A stretch of 51,452 nt of DNA from [Clostridium] ultunense DSM 10521. Lineage in GTDB: Bacteria; Bacillota; Clostridia; Tissierellales; Tepidimicrobiaceae. A program made the translations under genes and the position numbers. Below, in pieces: positions 8,667 through 17,708 of this stretch (position 1 is the first letter of the stretch; each line of letters starts with the position of its first letter). The stretch spans positions 20,077 through 71,528 of the forward strand of contig NZ_AZSU01000005.1 of NCBI RefSeq assembly GCF_000511955.1, given 5' to 3'. The notes beneath the pieces were generated by a model that saw nothing but the letters and a program-made list of their open reading frames with translations, made no database searches and was not told where the DNA came from.

Positions 8667-9035
8667 CTATCTATTCCATCTATATCCTCTCATCATACCT
8701 GGCCCATAACCATTTCTAAATCCATTTCCATTATTCCAGCCATATCCACCTCTAAAGCAACCTCCGCCGGGCATAGGCCCATATTCCCTATGAAATTCTT
8801 CCATATAGTCAAAATGGTCATTCCAAGTTTTAGCATCTTCTTCTGTGATTTCCTTATCCTCAACAGCTTGATTTAATTGAGACTTCCTCCACTCCATCCT
8901 CTCTTTATACCAATCATCCCATTGTTCATAATCCACATTTGTTCTAGGTAAGATTTTTGGCACTTGGGCATATGCAATTGATGCTGTTAGTCCCACTATT
9001 AATACTAGAGATAAAATAATCAATTTTTTTTTCAT
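8667..9035 (-). CDS. Small secreted protein, DUF2680-like, with Gly/Met-rich tail
   Basis: The product has 122 residues from the ATG at 9035, which follows AAAAGGAG; the GTG nine bases upstream is less likely. Residues 1-24 are a signal peptide (KKK, hydrophobic core, AYAQ cleavage region). The middle (DWYKERMEWRKSQL, AVEDKEITEEDAKTWNDHF) resembles DUF2680 proteins, small helical secreted proteins of unknown role in clostridia. The tail is rich in Gly, Asn, Tyr and Arg and ends GPGMMRGYRWNR. It is transcribed divergently from the 50-residue membrane protein, and both promoters carry the same box, so it belongs to the neighbouring two-component regulon by inference. Confidence 0.75.
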   Translation of the reverse strand: MKKKLIILSLVLIVGLTASIAYAQVPKILPRTNVDYEQWDDWYKERMEWRKSQLNQAVEDKEITEEDAKTWNDHFDYMEEFHREYGPMPGGGCFRGGYGWNNGNGFRNGYGPGMMRGYRWNR

Positions 9036-9065
9036 AAAATCCACTCCTTTTCATTTCTTGACTTC

Positions 9066-9097
9066 ATTATAGAACTCAAATATGGAGGAAATATGAA
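9066..9097 (-). promoter_or_regulatory. Promoter of the secreted protein gene with a 17-bp activator box
   Basis: Read on the minus strand, TTCATATTTCCTCCATA (9097-9081) is followed by 9 bp and then TATAAT (9071-9066), 31 bp before the start codon. No TTGACA is present; the box occupies the -35 position. Within the box TTCATA and TCCATA are direct half-sites 11 bp apart, the spacing used by OmpR/PhoB-type regulators. Confidence 0.7.
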
Positions 9098-9113
9098 GAA
9101 AGAAAATCTAATG

Positions 9114-9145
9114 TTCATATTTCCTCCATAATCATTTTTTATAAT
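9114..9145 (+). promoter_or_regulatory. Promoter of the small membrane protein gene with the same box
   Basis: The identical 17 bases TTCATATTTCCTCCATA (9114-9130) stand exactly 9 bp before TATAAT (9140-9145) on the plus strand. This is the mirror image of the divergent promoter 16 bp away. The pair could also form a hairpin, but the matching distance to both -10 elements argues for two protein-binding sites. Confidence 0.7.
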
Positions 9146-9180
9146 GAATATGAAAAAAGGTTTATAGGGAGGTGTAGATT

Positions 9181-9333
9181 ATGTGTAATTGGTTGAGTTT
9201 CTACAACTATCCAGGTAGTATGTGGTTCATGGGTGGTATGTTTATATTTAGAGCATTATTTGCTGTGGTTGTATTGGTTTTAGGGTATAAACTTATTAAA
9301 TCTCTTTTAGATGGCAGAAGTCATACAAACTAA
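9181..9333 (+). CDS. Small membrane protein of 50 residues
   Basis: ATG at 9181 follows AGGGAGGTG and opens a 50-codon frame ending in TAA. The product begins MCNWLSFYNYPGSMWFMGG, then has one long hydrophobic helix (about residues 18-41) and a short polar end, DGRSHTN. I do not recognise a family. It is bracketed by its own promoter and terminator, sits between the secreted protein and the two-component genes, and shares the activator box, so it is likely an envelope component of the same response. Confidence 0.65.
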   Translation: MCNWLSFYNYPGSMWFMGGMFIFRALFAVVVLVLGYKLIKSLLDGRSHTN

Positions 9334-9353
9334 CCATCTAATATTAATTACTA

Positions 9354-9389
9354 AAAAGCTAAGTATCTAAACATTTATACTTAGCTTTT
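9354..9389 (+). terminator. Terminator after the small membrane protein gene
   Basis: AAAAGCTAAGTAT (9354-9366) pairs perfectly with ATACTTAGCTTTT (9377-9389) around a 10-nt loop. It separates the small gene from the response regulator. Confidence 0.8.
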
Positions 9390-9446
9390 GTATTTTAGGG
9401 TATTATATATTAAGATGAATTGTGAATTGTCCAAAGGAGTGGTATT

Positions 9447-10142
9447 ATGAATAATAGAAAAATATTAGTTGTAGAGGATGAAAAGAATATTCTAGAAGTT
9501 ATAGAAGCATATCTATTAAAAGAAGGATTCCGTGTCATTACTGCTGAAGATGGTGAGATGGCATTAGAATTATTTAAAAATGAGAAAATTCATTTGATTG
9601 TTTTAGATTTAATGTTGCCTAAGATATCAGGTGAGGAAGTGTGTACTACTATTAGAGCCACTTCAGATATACCTATTATAATGTTAACTGCAAAAGTTGA
9701 TGAAGATGATAAAATCGAAGGACTTACTATTGGAGCAGACGACTATATTACTAAACCATTTAGTCCTAGAGAGTTAGTCAGCCGTGTTAAAGCTTTATTG
9801 CGTAGGTCTTATAGGGATTCTAATCCTCTAGCTGAAAAATTAGTATTTAATGATGGAGATTTGGAAGTAGATATAGATAAGATGATAGTAAGAAAAAAAA
9901 GAGAAAATATATATTTAACTTCCAATGAATTTAAGATCTTATCCTCCCTATTAACCAGACCTGGCCAAGTGTTTTCTAGAGAACAATTGATTGAATTGGC
10001 TTTTGGATATAATTATGATGGCTTCGATAGAACTATAGATACTTATATTAAAAATATCAGGCAAAAGATCGAAGATAACCCAAAGAGTCCCAATTATATA
10101 ATTACTGTATATGGAGTTGGATATAAGTTTGGAGGAATGTAA
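9447..10142 (+). CDS. OmpR/PhoB-family response regulator
   Basis: The 231-residue protein has a receiver domain at about 1-115 with the acidic pair in VVEDEKN, the phospho-acceptor Asp in LIVLDLMLPK near 53, Thr in MLTAK near 81 and Lys in TKPFSPRELVSRV near 103. A winged-helix DNA-binding domain follows (about 130-230), with LTSNEFKIL, FSREQLIELAFG and RTIDTYIKNIRQK. It is phosphorylated by the partner kinase encoded one base downstream and should bind 11-bp-spaced direct repeats; the two boxes at 9081-9130 are the obvious candidates. ATG follows AAAGGAGTGG. Confidence 0.95.
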   Translation: MNNRKILVVEDEKNILEVIEAYLLKEGFRVITAEDGEMALELFKNEKIHLIVLDLMLPKISGEEVCTTIRATSDIPIIMLTAKVDEDDKIEGLTIGADDYITKPFSPRELVSRVKALLRRSYRDSNPLAEKLVFNDGDLEVDIDKMIVRKKRENIYLTSNEFKILSSLLTRPGQVFSREQLIELAFGYNYDGFDRTIDTYIKNIRQKIEDNPKSPNYIITVYGVGYKFGGM

Positions 10143-10143
10143 A

Positions 10144-11544
10144 ATGCCCTTATCTAGAAAATTAACCTTTAGTTTCACTATTGCAATTTTGATTTCCATA
10201 TTTATTATTAGTTTTATTTCCAATACTATGATCAATAGAAAATTTGACTCTTATCTAATAGAAGAACAAAATATGAAGTTTGAAAAAATACGTAAGGATA
10301 TTAATAATCTATTTTTGGAAGAGGGAAATAATTTAACATCAAGGGATATTTCTAATTACGCTTCAATGGAAGGAATATATATTGAAATCAGGGATTATAA
10401 TGATGATTTAATCTGTCATTCCAATAATTCTAATATGATGCATAGGGGAATGATGGGACATATGATGCGACAGATGATGAGACGTCATGGTATGAGAAAT
10501 TCCAATATGGATACAGGAAAATATGTAGAGAAGACTTTTTCCCTATTAGATAGGGATAATGTAGTTGGGACTCTGATAATAGGCTATATTGACAATTCCT
10601 ATTTAACCGAATCGGCTTTAATATTTAAGGATACCCTATCTATTTCTTTCATAATTTCCGGTATTATCACTATTATACTCGGCTTTATTATCTCCATACT
10701 TTTATCTAAAGGGTTATCAAGGCCCTTAGTGAATATTACAAAAACGGCTAACGAAATGCGAAGTGGAAATTTAAAATATCGTTCAGCTATAACGACAAAT
10801 ACTGAGGAGATTCAAGAACTTTCCCATTCAATAAATTATTTGGCAGAAACCTTGGAAAAACAGGAGGGTTTAAGGAAAAAATATGCTTCAGATATAGCCC
10901 ATGAACTACGTACTCCTTTAACCACATTAAAGTCCCATGTAGAAGCTATACTTGATGGGGTGTGGGAGCCAACTGATGAACATTTAACTATTTTATTAAC
11001 TGAAATCGATAGATTGGCTAAACTTGTAGACGATCTAAAAAATACCTTCAAAACCCTAGAGGCTGAGTTAAATATAAGTAAAACCCATTTTAATATTTCT
11101 GAAGAGTTAAAGGACATATTGTCTCAGTTTAAACCTTTGTTTAAGAAGGAGAATTTCCTTTTGGAATCTTCTATTGAAGAAGACATTGAAATTATAATGG
11201 ATAAGAATAGGTTTAAACAGATAATGAATAATTTATTGTCTAACGCTTTGAAATTTTTAAAAGATAGGGGTAAGGTTTTTGTCACTTTAATTAGGGAAAA
11301 AGATCAGGTAAAAATAACTGTGGAAGATAACGGAATAGGTATAAAAGAGGAAGATTTACCCTTTCTATTTGATAGATTTTACAGAGCAAATGTATCTAGA
11401 AATAAGGATACCGGCGGAACAGGCCTGGGCCTTTCAATTACCAAAACATTAGTTGAGGCCCATGGTGGTTCAATCTATGTAGAAAGTGAATTTGATAAGG
11501 GAACTAGGTTTACCATATTATTACCAACCGATACAAAATATTAA
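10144..11544 (+). CDS. Sensor histidine kinase with Met/His-rich extracytoplasmic loop
   Basis: The start is the ATG at 10144 with GGAGGA upstream, one base after the regulator's stop. The 466-residue protein has membrane helices near 8-29 and 162-188, an outer sensor loop between them, HAMP to about 245, the phospho-acceptor region IAHELRTPLTTL near 260, and an ATPase domain with the N-box in NNLLSNALKF, DNGIGI and GGTGLGLSI. Residues about 97-122 of the sensor loop are remarkable: ten Met and three His in 26 residues (NMMHRGMMGHMMRQMMRRH and on). Such stretches bind copper or silver or react with oxidants in other proteins; the signal here is inferred, not shown. Confidence 0.93.
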   Translation: MPLSRKLTFSFTIAILISIFIISFISNTMINRKFDSYLIEEQNMKFEKIRKDINNLFLEEGNNLTSRDISNYASMEGIYIEIRDYNDDLICHSNNSNMMHRGMMGHMMRQMMRRHGMRNSNMDTGKYVEKTFSLLDRDNVVGTLIIGYIDNSYLTESALIFKDTLSISFIISGIITIILGFIISILLSKGLSRPLVNITKTANEMRSGNLKYRSAITTNTEEIQELSHSINYLAETLEKQEGLRKKYASDIAHELRTPLTTLKSHVEAILDGVWEPTDEHLTILLTEIDRLAKLVDDLKNTFKTLEAELNISKTHFNISEELKDILSQFKPLFKKENFLLESSIEEDIEIIMDKNRFKQIMNNLLSNALKFLKDRGKVFVTLIREKDQVKITVEDNGIGIKEEDLPFLFDRFYRANVSRNKDTGGTGLGLSITKTLVEAHGGSIYVESEFDKGTRFTILLPTDTKY

Positions 11545-11570
11545 AACCTGTGAAAGGGAACTCTCTTATC

Positions 11571-12674
11571 TTACAATTTTTTTCTTCTAAATAAATAGAC
11601 TGTTAAAATAATCAAAGGTAAAATAAATATAAATATAGCTGCCATGATAGTTATTATGTTTTGAGTAGGTTGTTTAACTGCTAATATAGGTTTATTATCC
11701 TTTAACAATAGTACAATAATAAGTATTACAACAGATATGGGAATAATATATTTTCGATTATCTATATTTGTTATTTGGCCTAATGCCACCGTTATAAAAT
11801 AAAGATATCCTGAAATCTTAATAATATTTCCCACAATCCATGATGTCAAATATAATGAATCGAATCCTTGAATTGTTTCACCAAAATCTACCATCCTAGT
11901 AACAGTAAAAAAAGGAAAGTTAACATGTTTTGCATATTCTATTCCCAATGTAGAATGAACTACTATTACTATTATAGATGCAATAACCATAGAATATATG
12001 AGAGATCTAAAAAAAATCTTATTTAGATCTTTTTTATCCTTCAAATTAGGAGTTATCATGGTAAGGATTAATATATTAAAATACCTTAATCCTATATCTA
12101 TAGCACCTATATTTATATCCTTAAATTTAGAATCTTTCAAAATAGGTAATAATACAGTGAAATCATAATTTTTATATCCTAATATTATAAATAATAAAAT
12201 CATCACTAAAATAAAAGGAATTATAAACTCACCTAACCTGGCTACTGCTACAAATCCCTTATATGCAATATATATACTTGTAATAAGCATCATAGAAGCT
12301 GTTACCCAAGTAGGTGTTTCAGGAAATATAGCAGCATCTAAAATTTCAACGAATATACTTATAAGCAAAATAGTAGCATATAAGAAAAAGAACACATAAA
12401 ATATTCCTATAATTTTTCCTATTGTCTTCCCCATAATCTTCTCTATATATTCTATTAAATTTAAACTATTAAACTTATTGCTTAGGTATAGTAAAGGTAA
12501 ACACAATAATATTGTATAAAAAGTTGAAAATAGAATAGTTATCCAAATATCTTGATTACCAGGCAAAATACTAGCTGCTGGTAAATGGGTAAATCCAACC
12601 ATTATCCTATAAAGTATAAGTAATAATACAGCTTGATGGTAAGAGATTTCATATTGATTATTTAATTTATCCAT
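11571..12674 (-). CDS. Spore germinant receptor subunit B (GerAB/GerKB family permease)
   Basis: The 367-residue product has about ten membrane segments and the look of the APC-type GerAB family: ISYHQAVLLLILYRIMVGF at the N-terminus, a GRPLYL-like region replaced by LPLLYLSNKF, and a basic RRKKL end. In the spore inner membrane this subunit is thought to bind the germinant. It is the last gene of an A-C-B operon and starts one base after the gerAC stop. No transcription terminator is obvious before the convergent kinase gene. Confidence 0.88.
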   Translation of the reverse strand: MDKLNNQYEISYHQAVLLLILYRIMVGFTHLPAASILPGNQDIWITILFSTFYTILLCLPLLYLSNKFNSLNLIEYIEKIMGKTIGKIIGIFYVFFFLYATILLISIFVEILDAAIFPETPTWVTASMMLITSIYIAYKGFVAVARLGEFIIPFILVMILLFIILGYKNYDFTVLLPILKDSKFKDINIGAIDIGLRYFNILILTMITPNLKDKKDLNKIFFRSLIYSMVIASIIVIVVHSTLGIEYAKHVNFPFFTVTRMVDFGETIQGFDSLYLTSWIVGNIIKISGYLYFITVALGQITNIDNRKYIIPISVVILIIVLLLKDNKPILAVKQPTQNIITIMAAIFIFILPLIILTVYLFRRKKL

Positions 12675-12675
12675 A

Positions 12676-13932
12676 CTATTTCCCCTTTATTTTATTAATA
12701 GGTGTATTTATCAGACCGGTTCTAATTATATCCGTATTTACCTCAATTTCAAAATCTGCTTGAGAAAAAATTTCATCCCAGTCTTTCTTTATCCTTTTCC
12801 ACTCTTCAGGATACTTCCTATGAAACACTAAACCATATCCAAAAATATCTATTCCATATTCCTTTTGTGCCTTTTTAAAGGCTCTCTTAATACCATCTTC
12901 AATTGCTTTTGAACAAGCTTCTTCTAGCTTTATAATATTTTCTTTTTCAGCTACATCTATATTCCCAACTACTTCTCCAAGAGAACCTCTGAGTTCAATT
13001 TTAGTTTTAAGTTTTATATTTCCATCAACCATTTCAACATCGTTTTTTGTATTGTTTTTAATAACAATCACAGAACTTAAATTTTGGTCTTTTTGTTTAT
13101 TTGGCATCTCACCTTCAACTGGAGGTGGTGGAGTAGAACTACCTTCTACTTGAGCAGTAGGAGTTGGAAAAGTTATTATTCCACCTCTAATTTTATTCAT
13201 GACAAAGTTCACAGATTTGGTGTCATTTCCATTTAAATATCCTACCAAAACATCTTCATTAAAAATAGCAGAACCTATTACCGATAATTCATAATCTTGT
13301 GTTCCAGTTTTTTCTACAGTTTGGTCAATGACTTTTTTTTCTTTTTTCTCTATGGTCCCAATAATTGAATGGTGTCCCATCTTATAATATTGTTTAATAT
13401 ATTGTACTAAATTAGTATCCACAGTCTTTGGATTATATTTAAAATTTTCAACAATCTTTGTTATATAATTAGAAGGTAATTCTTCTAATCCACTATTAAT
13501 CCCCATTACTTCATAGGCTTTTCCTCCTTTGGCCACTAATAGATATGCTGTCTCCCTTTGTTCCACATCTCTATATAGTTCATCTATCTGACTGACCAAT
13601 CCTTTTTTAGCAAAATCTTCTCCTAGGATAAAGACTCGGTTATGAACTATAGACAACCCTCGGTCAAACTTTAATGTAATATCTCTATAGGCTTCATATA
13701 TATTGTTTCCTACACCCTGAACATATTTTACATAGCTACCTTGTCCTGTAGTTGTACTACTTTGCTGAGAGTAGGTAGGATTAACTACTTCTGCTGTTAC
13801 TAGAACTTTATCATCTACTAAGTCCAAACCTATTACCAATGTAAGTCCTAGCTCATTTAATTCTCTAGCATTCCAGCAACCTGTTAACAATAAAGATAGG
13901 ATGAAAAAACTTAATAAAACTATTTTTTTCAT
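12676..13932 (-). CDS. Spore germinant receptor subunit C (GerAC-family lipoprotein)
   Basis: This 418-residue lipoprotein has a signal peptide ending in LLLTGCWNAREL, where Cys19 would be lipid-modified, and the WxxxELxxLG pattern typical of GerAC. The C-terminal region (EEACSKAIEDGIKRAFKKAQ, then DIFGYGLVFHRKYPEEWK) is the conserved GerA C domain. A proline-rich stretch near 265-275 links the domains. It forms part of the germination receptor on the spore inner membrane. Its start lies 4 bp after the end of gerAA, so the subunits are co-translated. Confidence 0.92.
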   Translation of the reverse strand: MKKIVLLSFFILSLLLTGCWNARELNELGLTLVIGLDLVDDKVLVTAEVVNPTYSQQSSTTTGQGSYVKYVQGVGNNIYEAYRDITLKFDRGLSIVHNRVFILGEDFAKKGLVSQIDELYRDVEQRETAYLLVAKGGKAYEVMGINSGLEELPSNYITKIVENFKYNPKTVDTNLVQYIKQYYKMGHHSIIGTIEKKEKKVIDQTVEKTGTQDYELSVIGSAIFNEDVLVGYLNGNDTKSVNFVMNKIRGGIITFPTPTAQVEGSSTPPPPVEGEMPNKQKDQNLSSVIVIKNNTKNDVEMVDGNIKLKTKIELRGSLGEVVGNIDVAEKENIIKLEEACSKAIEDGIKRAFKKAQKEYGIDIFGYGLVFHRKYPEEWKRIKKDWDEIFSQADFEIEVNTDIIRTGLINTPINKIKGK

Positions 13933-13936
13933 AAGT

Positions 13937-15376
13937 TCACCCTTTCCTTGGTGGTTTTTGTCTTCTAATATTTCTTTTTGCTATAGCCTTTGGCCTATAG
14001 ATAAAGCTCCATATGGGAAATCTGACAATTGAATCTTTAAGCCCTTCTTTATTTATTGGAGTAAATGGGAGTCCAAAGGGAATCCCAAAGGATTCTGTGG
14101 TAATAATTTGAGTTATGTAAATGATTAAACCACAGGTTGTGCCATATAAACCTAGAAAACTTCCTAATAACAGTATAATTAATCTATATAATACTACTCC
14201 CTGTACTAGTGCAGGTACAACGAATTCTGATATGGCTGTTATAGCTATTATAATTACAGTAGGGGCACTTACTATACCTGCTTGTACTGCTGCCTGACCT
14301 AATACCAAAGTTCCTACAATACTCACCGTTGTACCAACTGCTTTTGGTAATCTAACTCCTGATTCTTTAGTAACTTCTAAGGTTAAAACCATTAATAGGG
14401 TTTCTAAGGCTACTGGTAGTGGTACCCCTTCCCTAGCCCCCATCATGGATATCAATAATACAGTTGGTATCATCTCCTGATGGTAAAGCTGTAATGCCAC
14501 ATATACTCCTGGTGAAAATACACTTATTAATAAAGCAGTAACCCTTAAAAACCTAAGAAATGATGCATAATAAGGCCTTACATAATAGTCCTCACTAGTC
14601 ATAACCCCTTCGATAAATAATCTTGGTACCGTTAAAACATGGGGAGTGCCATCACATAAAATGGCTACTCTTCCTTCCAGTATTTTTGCTGCTGCCACAT
14701 CAGGTTTTTCGGTATTCTCTATAGTAGCTATAATGGAGTAAGGCCTATCTTCAATTAGTTGTTCAATATAGCCACTTTCCAATACTCCATCTATATCGAT
14801 TTTACTTAATCTTTTCTTAACTTCTTCTAATACTCTTTTGTTAACTATTCCCTGTAAATAGGCTATACTAATTTTTGTTCTAGTCTGTTTCCCCAATACC
14901 AAATCTTCAAAAACAAGATTATTGGTTCTAAGTTTTCTCCTCAATAAAGATTTGTTTACAAATATATCTTCTATAAATCCTTCCTTTGGCCCCCTCACTA
15001 CCGATTCAGATTCTGGTTCTTCTACTGCTCTTTTTTCCCATTTACTTAACTCTATAGTATAGGATAAAGGTAAATCTTCAGCAAATATAGCTATATTCCC
15101 TGATAATATATCTTCTATTAAATTTTCCATAGAATCTATCTCTTTTATTTTAGAGGTAAGTATGGTTCTTTTTATATCTTTTACTTTCTTTAAATCCAGT
15201 ATTAAAGGTTTTAATATATCTCTATCAAACAATTCTCTATCAATAAACCCTTCTATATAACAAGCCATCATCTTAATATTAGAATTAGTTTCAAATTCAT
15301 ATAGAACCAAGTCTGAAGTGTTATTAAACTTTTCCATTATTTCTCTTTTATTTAAACTAATTTTTTTCCATATCAT
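13937..15376 (-). CDS. Spore germinant receptor subunit A (GerAA/GerKA family)
   Basis: From the ATG at 15376 (AAGGA eight bases before) the product has 479 residues; an ATG nine bases upstream abuts the ribosome site and is less likely. The N-terminal cytoplasmic part carries LVEDRPYS-like and VAILCDGTPHVLTVPRLF sequence; about four to five membrane helices follow, with REGVPLPVALETLLMVLTLE and AVGTTVSIVGTLVLGQAAV, the strongest GerAA signatures. A basic RRQKPPRKG end closes it. With subunits C and B it forms one receptor; which nutrient it senses is not visible. Promoter elements for forespore sigma-G were not resolved. Confidence 0.93.
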   Translation of the reverse strand: MIWKKISLNKREIMEKFNNTSDLVLYEFETNSNIKMMACYIEGFIDRELFDRDILKPLILDLKKVKDIKRTILTSKIKEIDSMENLIEDILSGNIAIFAEDLPLSYTIELSKWEKRAVEEPESESVVRGPKEGFIEDIFVNKSLLRRKLRTNNLVFEDLVLGKQTRTKISIAYLQGIVNKRVLEEVKKRLSKIDIDGVLESGYIEQLIEDRPYSIIATIENTEKPDVAAAKILEGRVAILCDGTPHVLTVPRLFIEGVMTSEDYYVRPYYASFLRFLRVTALLISVFSPGVYVALQLYHQEMIPTVLLISMMGAREGVPLPVALETLLMVLTLEVTKESGVRLPKAVGTTVSIVGTLVLGQAAVQAGIVSAPTVIIIAITAISEFVVPALVQGVVLYRLIILLLGSFLGLYGTTCGLIIYITQIITTESFGIPFGLPFTPINKEGLKDSIVRFPIWSFIYRPKAIAKRNIRRQKPPRKG

Positions 15377-15443
15377 ACTAATCATCCTTCATCTTTTGCT
15401 TCTAATTAGTATTGCCAAAAGGCGATAGAATTATGTTAGCATA

Positions 15444-15475
15444 AAAAATAGCCCCTTTATTTAAGGGCTATTTTT
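15444..15475 (-). terminator. Terminator of the pyrimidine operon
   Basis: AAAAATAGCCC (15444-15454) pairs with GGGCTATTTTT (15465-15475). The stop codon of pyrE falls in the 10-nt loop, and the minus-strand transcript ends in U's (TTTTTTAT). Confidence 0.85.
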
Positions 15476-16020
15476 CTACTACCTGGTTTTATAATTGGAA
15501 TATCCTTTTTGCATAGGGGACAATCTTCCTCTTCATAGGTATTAATATTTAATTTTACTCCGCTGTAAACTGGGTATTTAAGATTTCCCTTGCTCCTATC
15601 TACAATACAACCTATACCTACAACCTCTCCTCCATGTGCCTCTACAACTTTTATTGCTTCATAAGAGGATTTACCTGTAGTTATGACATCTTCAGCTATT
15701 AGAACCTTTTGTCCTTTTTCTATAGCAAAGCCTCGTCTAAATTTCATAATCCCATCTTCTCTCTCTATAAAAATACCAGGTTTAGCAGTTTGACGGGCTA
15801 GTTCATAACTGACAATTATGCCTCCCATAGCAGGTCCTACTACTATATCGAAATCTATATCTTTTAATTGATCTACTATTAATTTTACCGCCTTTTCTGC
15901 TTTATCTGGATACATTAAAAGTTTAGCACATTGAACATATCCATCGCTATGTTTTCCTGATGATAGTAAAAAATGGCCTTCTAATAAGGCTTCCGTTTCC
16001 TTTAATAAATCAATTAACAT
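15457..16020 (-). CDS. pyrE: Orotate phosphoribosyltransferase
   Basis: The 187-residue enzyme joins orotate to PRPP to give orotidine 5'-phosphate. Visible are [17 protein letters not shown] (substrate end), [16 protein letters not shown], and the PRPP-binding loop [17 protein letters not shown] near 105-121. A C-terminal pair CPLCKKD and another Cys upstream could bind a metal; this tail is common in clostridial PyrE. It is the last gene of the pyr operon, one base after pyrD, and its stop lies in the operon terminator. Confidence 0.95.
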   Translation of the reverse strand: MLIDLLKETEALLEGHFLLSSGKHSDGYVQCAKLLMYPDKAEKAVKLIVDQLKDIDFDIVVGPAMGGIIVSYELARQTAKPGIFIEREDGIMKFRRGFAIEKGQKVLIAEDVITTGKSSYEAIKVVEAHGGEVVGIGCIVDRSKGNLKYPVYSGVKLNINTYEEEDCPLCKKDIPIIKPGSRKIALK

Positions 16021-16021
16021 T

Positions 16022-16924
16022 TTATATTATCCCCCTTATCTCTTCCAAAGATTTTATTCCTTCATTGATCATAAATTGTTCTATACCATTAATAATATCT
16101 AAAGTTATAGTAGGCTTTATAAAGTTACCACTACCTACCTGTACAGCCCAGGCTCCTGCCATAATAAATTCTAAAACATCTTCATAGTCTATTATGCCTC
16201 CAATGCCTAAGATTGGCACATTAACTGCCTTTGCTACCTCATAGACCATTCGTAGGGCAATAGGTTTAATACAAGGGCCGGATAATCCAGCTATGATATT
16301 ATCGAATACTGGCTTTCTAGTCTTTATATCTATAGCCATACCACTAAAGGTGTTTACAAGGGATAAAGCATCAGCCCCTGCCTTTACACAAGATTCAGCC
16401 ATATGGACAATATTTTCTGCATTAGGTGATAGTTTCACAACTAAAGGTTTTTTACATACCTTTCTTACTTCACCTACTACTTTAAAGGCGGTTTCAGATT
16501 TAATTCCAAAGGCCATTCCACCTTCTTTCACATTGGGGCAGGATATGTTTAACTCTACCATATCTATATTAGTTCCATTTAATTTTTCAATAGTCTTTAT
16601 ATATTCATCTAATGTATTACCTCCTACATTAGCTAAAATTACCGTATCCTGTCTCTCCATAAAGGGAAGCTCCTCTTTTATAAACTCATCTATTCCTGGA
16701 TTTTGCAAACCTATACTGTTTAAAAGCCCTCCTGTGGTTTCATATATTCTTATTCCCGAATTTCCCTCCTTTTTATGGAAAGTTAACCCTTTAGAACTTA
16801 TTCCCCCTAGTTTTGATAGAGGAAAATATTCAGCATATTCTCTACCAAACCCAAAAGTGCCAGAGGCAGCTATTACTGGATTTTTAAATTCTACTCCACA
16901 GATTTTTACCTTTGTATCAATCAT
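16022..16924 (-). CDS. pyrD: Dihydroorotate dehydrogenase B, catalytic subunit
   Basis: The 300-residue flavoprotein (FMN) is class 1[13 protein letters not shown] near 125-136 carries the catalytic Cys, [13 protein letters not shown] binds substrate and flavin, and [20 protein letters not shown] with VQVGSGNF binds the FMN phosphate. It oxidises dihydroorotate to orotate and passes electrons to NAD through PyrK, whose gene overlaps its start by 8 bases, as expected for a heterotetramer. Confidence 0.96.
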   Translation of the reverse strand: MIDTKVKICGVEFKNPVIAASGTFGFGREYAEYFPLSKLGGISSKGLTFHKKEGNSGIRIYETTGGLLNSIGLQNPGIDEFIKEELPFMERQDTVILANVGGNTLDEYIKTIEKLNGTNIDMVELNISCPNVKEGGMAFGIKSETAFKVVGEVRKVCKKPLVVKLSPNAENIVHMAESCVKAGADALSLVNTFSGMAIDIKTRKPVFDNIIAGLSGPCIKPIALRMVYEVAKAVNVPILGIGGIIDYEDVLEFIMAGAWAVQVGSGNFIKPTITLDIINGIEQFMINEGIKSLEEIRGII

Positions 16925-17708
16925 TAAAAACTAGCTCCTTTCCTAGGAAAACTGGTCCCTCTTTACATACCCTTTTCATTCCAGAAGTAGTTTCTATAGT
17001 ACATCCTAAACAAGTGCCTATACCACAAGCCATTGGATTTTCCATAGACATATATAGAGGCATTCTACCTTGGCATATATCCAAAACCTTTTTCATCATT
17101 GGTAGAGGGCCACAGGTAAAGGCTATATCATATTTTTCAGGCTTAAATATCTCAGTTATAAATCCTCTATATCCAACAGAACCATCTTCTGTAGATATAA
17201 TTATATTTTTTACATAATTCTTTATTTCATTGGTATAGTATACTTCATTTCTAAATCCACAATAAAAATCTATACTAGCATCCAATTTCTTTGCTAAATA
17301 CACCATAGGTGCTATGCCTATACCGCCAGAAATAATGGCAACATTACCTTTCAAATTCATATTAAATCCATTGCCTAAAGGCCCTAATAGTTCCAGAGTG
17401 TCCCCCGGCCTCAACTTGGATATAATATGGGTGCCCTTCCCTCTTACCTCATATAAAAAAGTAATAATTTCGTTGGATATATCACATATGCTAATAGGCC
17501 TTAGTAAAAAGGGATCTAAAGCTTCCCATCCTCTTATCATATAAAATTGACCAGGGTTGCCTTTAGGATTCAAGGCTTGTATAGTTCCTTGGAGGGTTAA
17601 GTTAATGCTGTCAGTCTCAGGATGACAAAGAGAAAGTTTTAGCTCATATATATTAGTTGCTATTTGAGTATTAGAATAAATTACTGCCTTTCTATATCCT
17701 TCCTTCAC
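16917..17708 (-). CDS. pyrK: Dihydroorotate dehydrogenase B, FAD/[2Fe-2S] electron-transfer subunit, with in-frame repeat insertion
   Basis: PyrK shuttles electrons from PyrD to NAD. Seen are the FAD site LRPISICDI, the nucleotide-binding [26 protein letters not shown], and a [2Fe-2S] cluster with four Cys in [13 protein letters not shown] and RVCKEGP. I prefer GTG at 17708, nine bases after GGAGG; TTG at 17714 is only three bases away from it. Between the first strand (IYELKLS) and the NPKGNPGQF flavin region lies an extra stretch [15 protein letters not shown], encoded by a 45-bp repeat that also occurs inside pyrF. Family members usually go from this strand to PGQF with a shorter link, so it looks like a tolerated insertion in a surface loop. 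Confidence 0.93.
   Translation of the reverse strand: MKEGYRKAVIYSNTQIATNIYELKLSLCHPETDSINLTLQGTIQALNPKGNPGQFYMIRGWEALDPFLLRPISICDISNEIITFLYEVRGKGTHIISKLRPGDTLELLGPLGNGFNMNLKGNVAIISGGIGIAPMVYLAKKLDASIDFYCGFRNEVYYTNEIKNYVKNIIISTEDGSVGYRGFITEIFKPEKYDIAFTCGPLPMMKKVLDICQGRMPLYMSMENPMACGIGTCLGCTIETTSGMKRVCKEGPVFLGKELVFND
17583..17627 (-). repeat. Copy 1 of a 45-bp in-frame repeat, inside pyrK
   Basis: Matches the copy at 18049-18093 at 40 of 45 positions by my hand alignment. Minus-strand core: GACAGCATTAACTTAACC. It encodes [15 protein letters not shown]. Five of the six frames through it contain a stop; only the one used by pyrK is open. TGTCA and TGACA inside it can pair weakly. Confidence 0.85.

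Noticed and set aside
9081-9130. The 17-bp inverted repeat read as a terminator or RNA hairpin
   Set aside because: No gene ends there on either strand, and both arms stand at the same 9-bp distance from a TATAAT, which fits DNA-binding sites better.
16293-16934. A 213-codon plus-strand frame opposite pyrD
   Set aside because: pyrD motifs on the minus strand are unambiguous; the frame is an antisense shadow.
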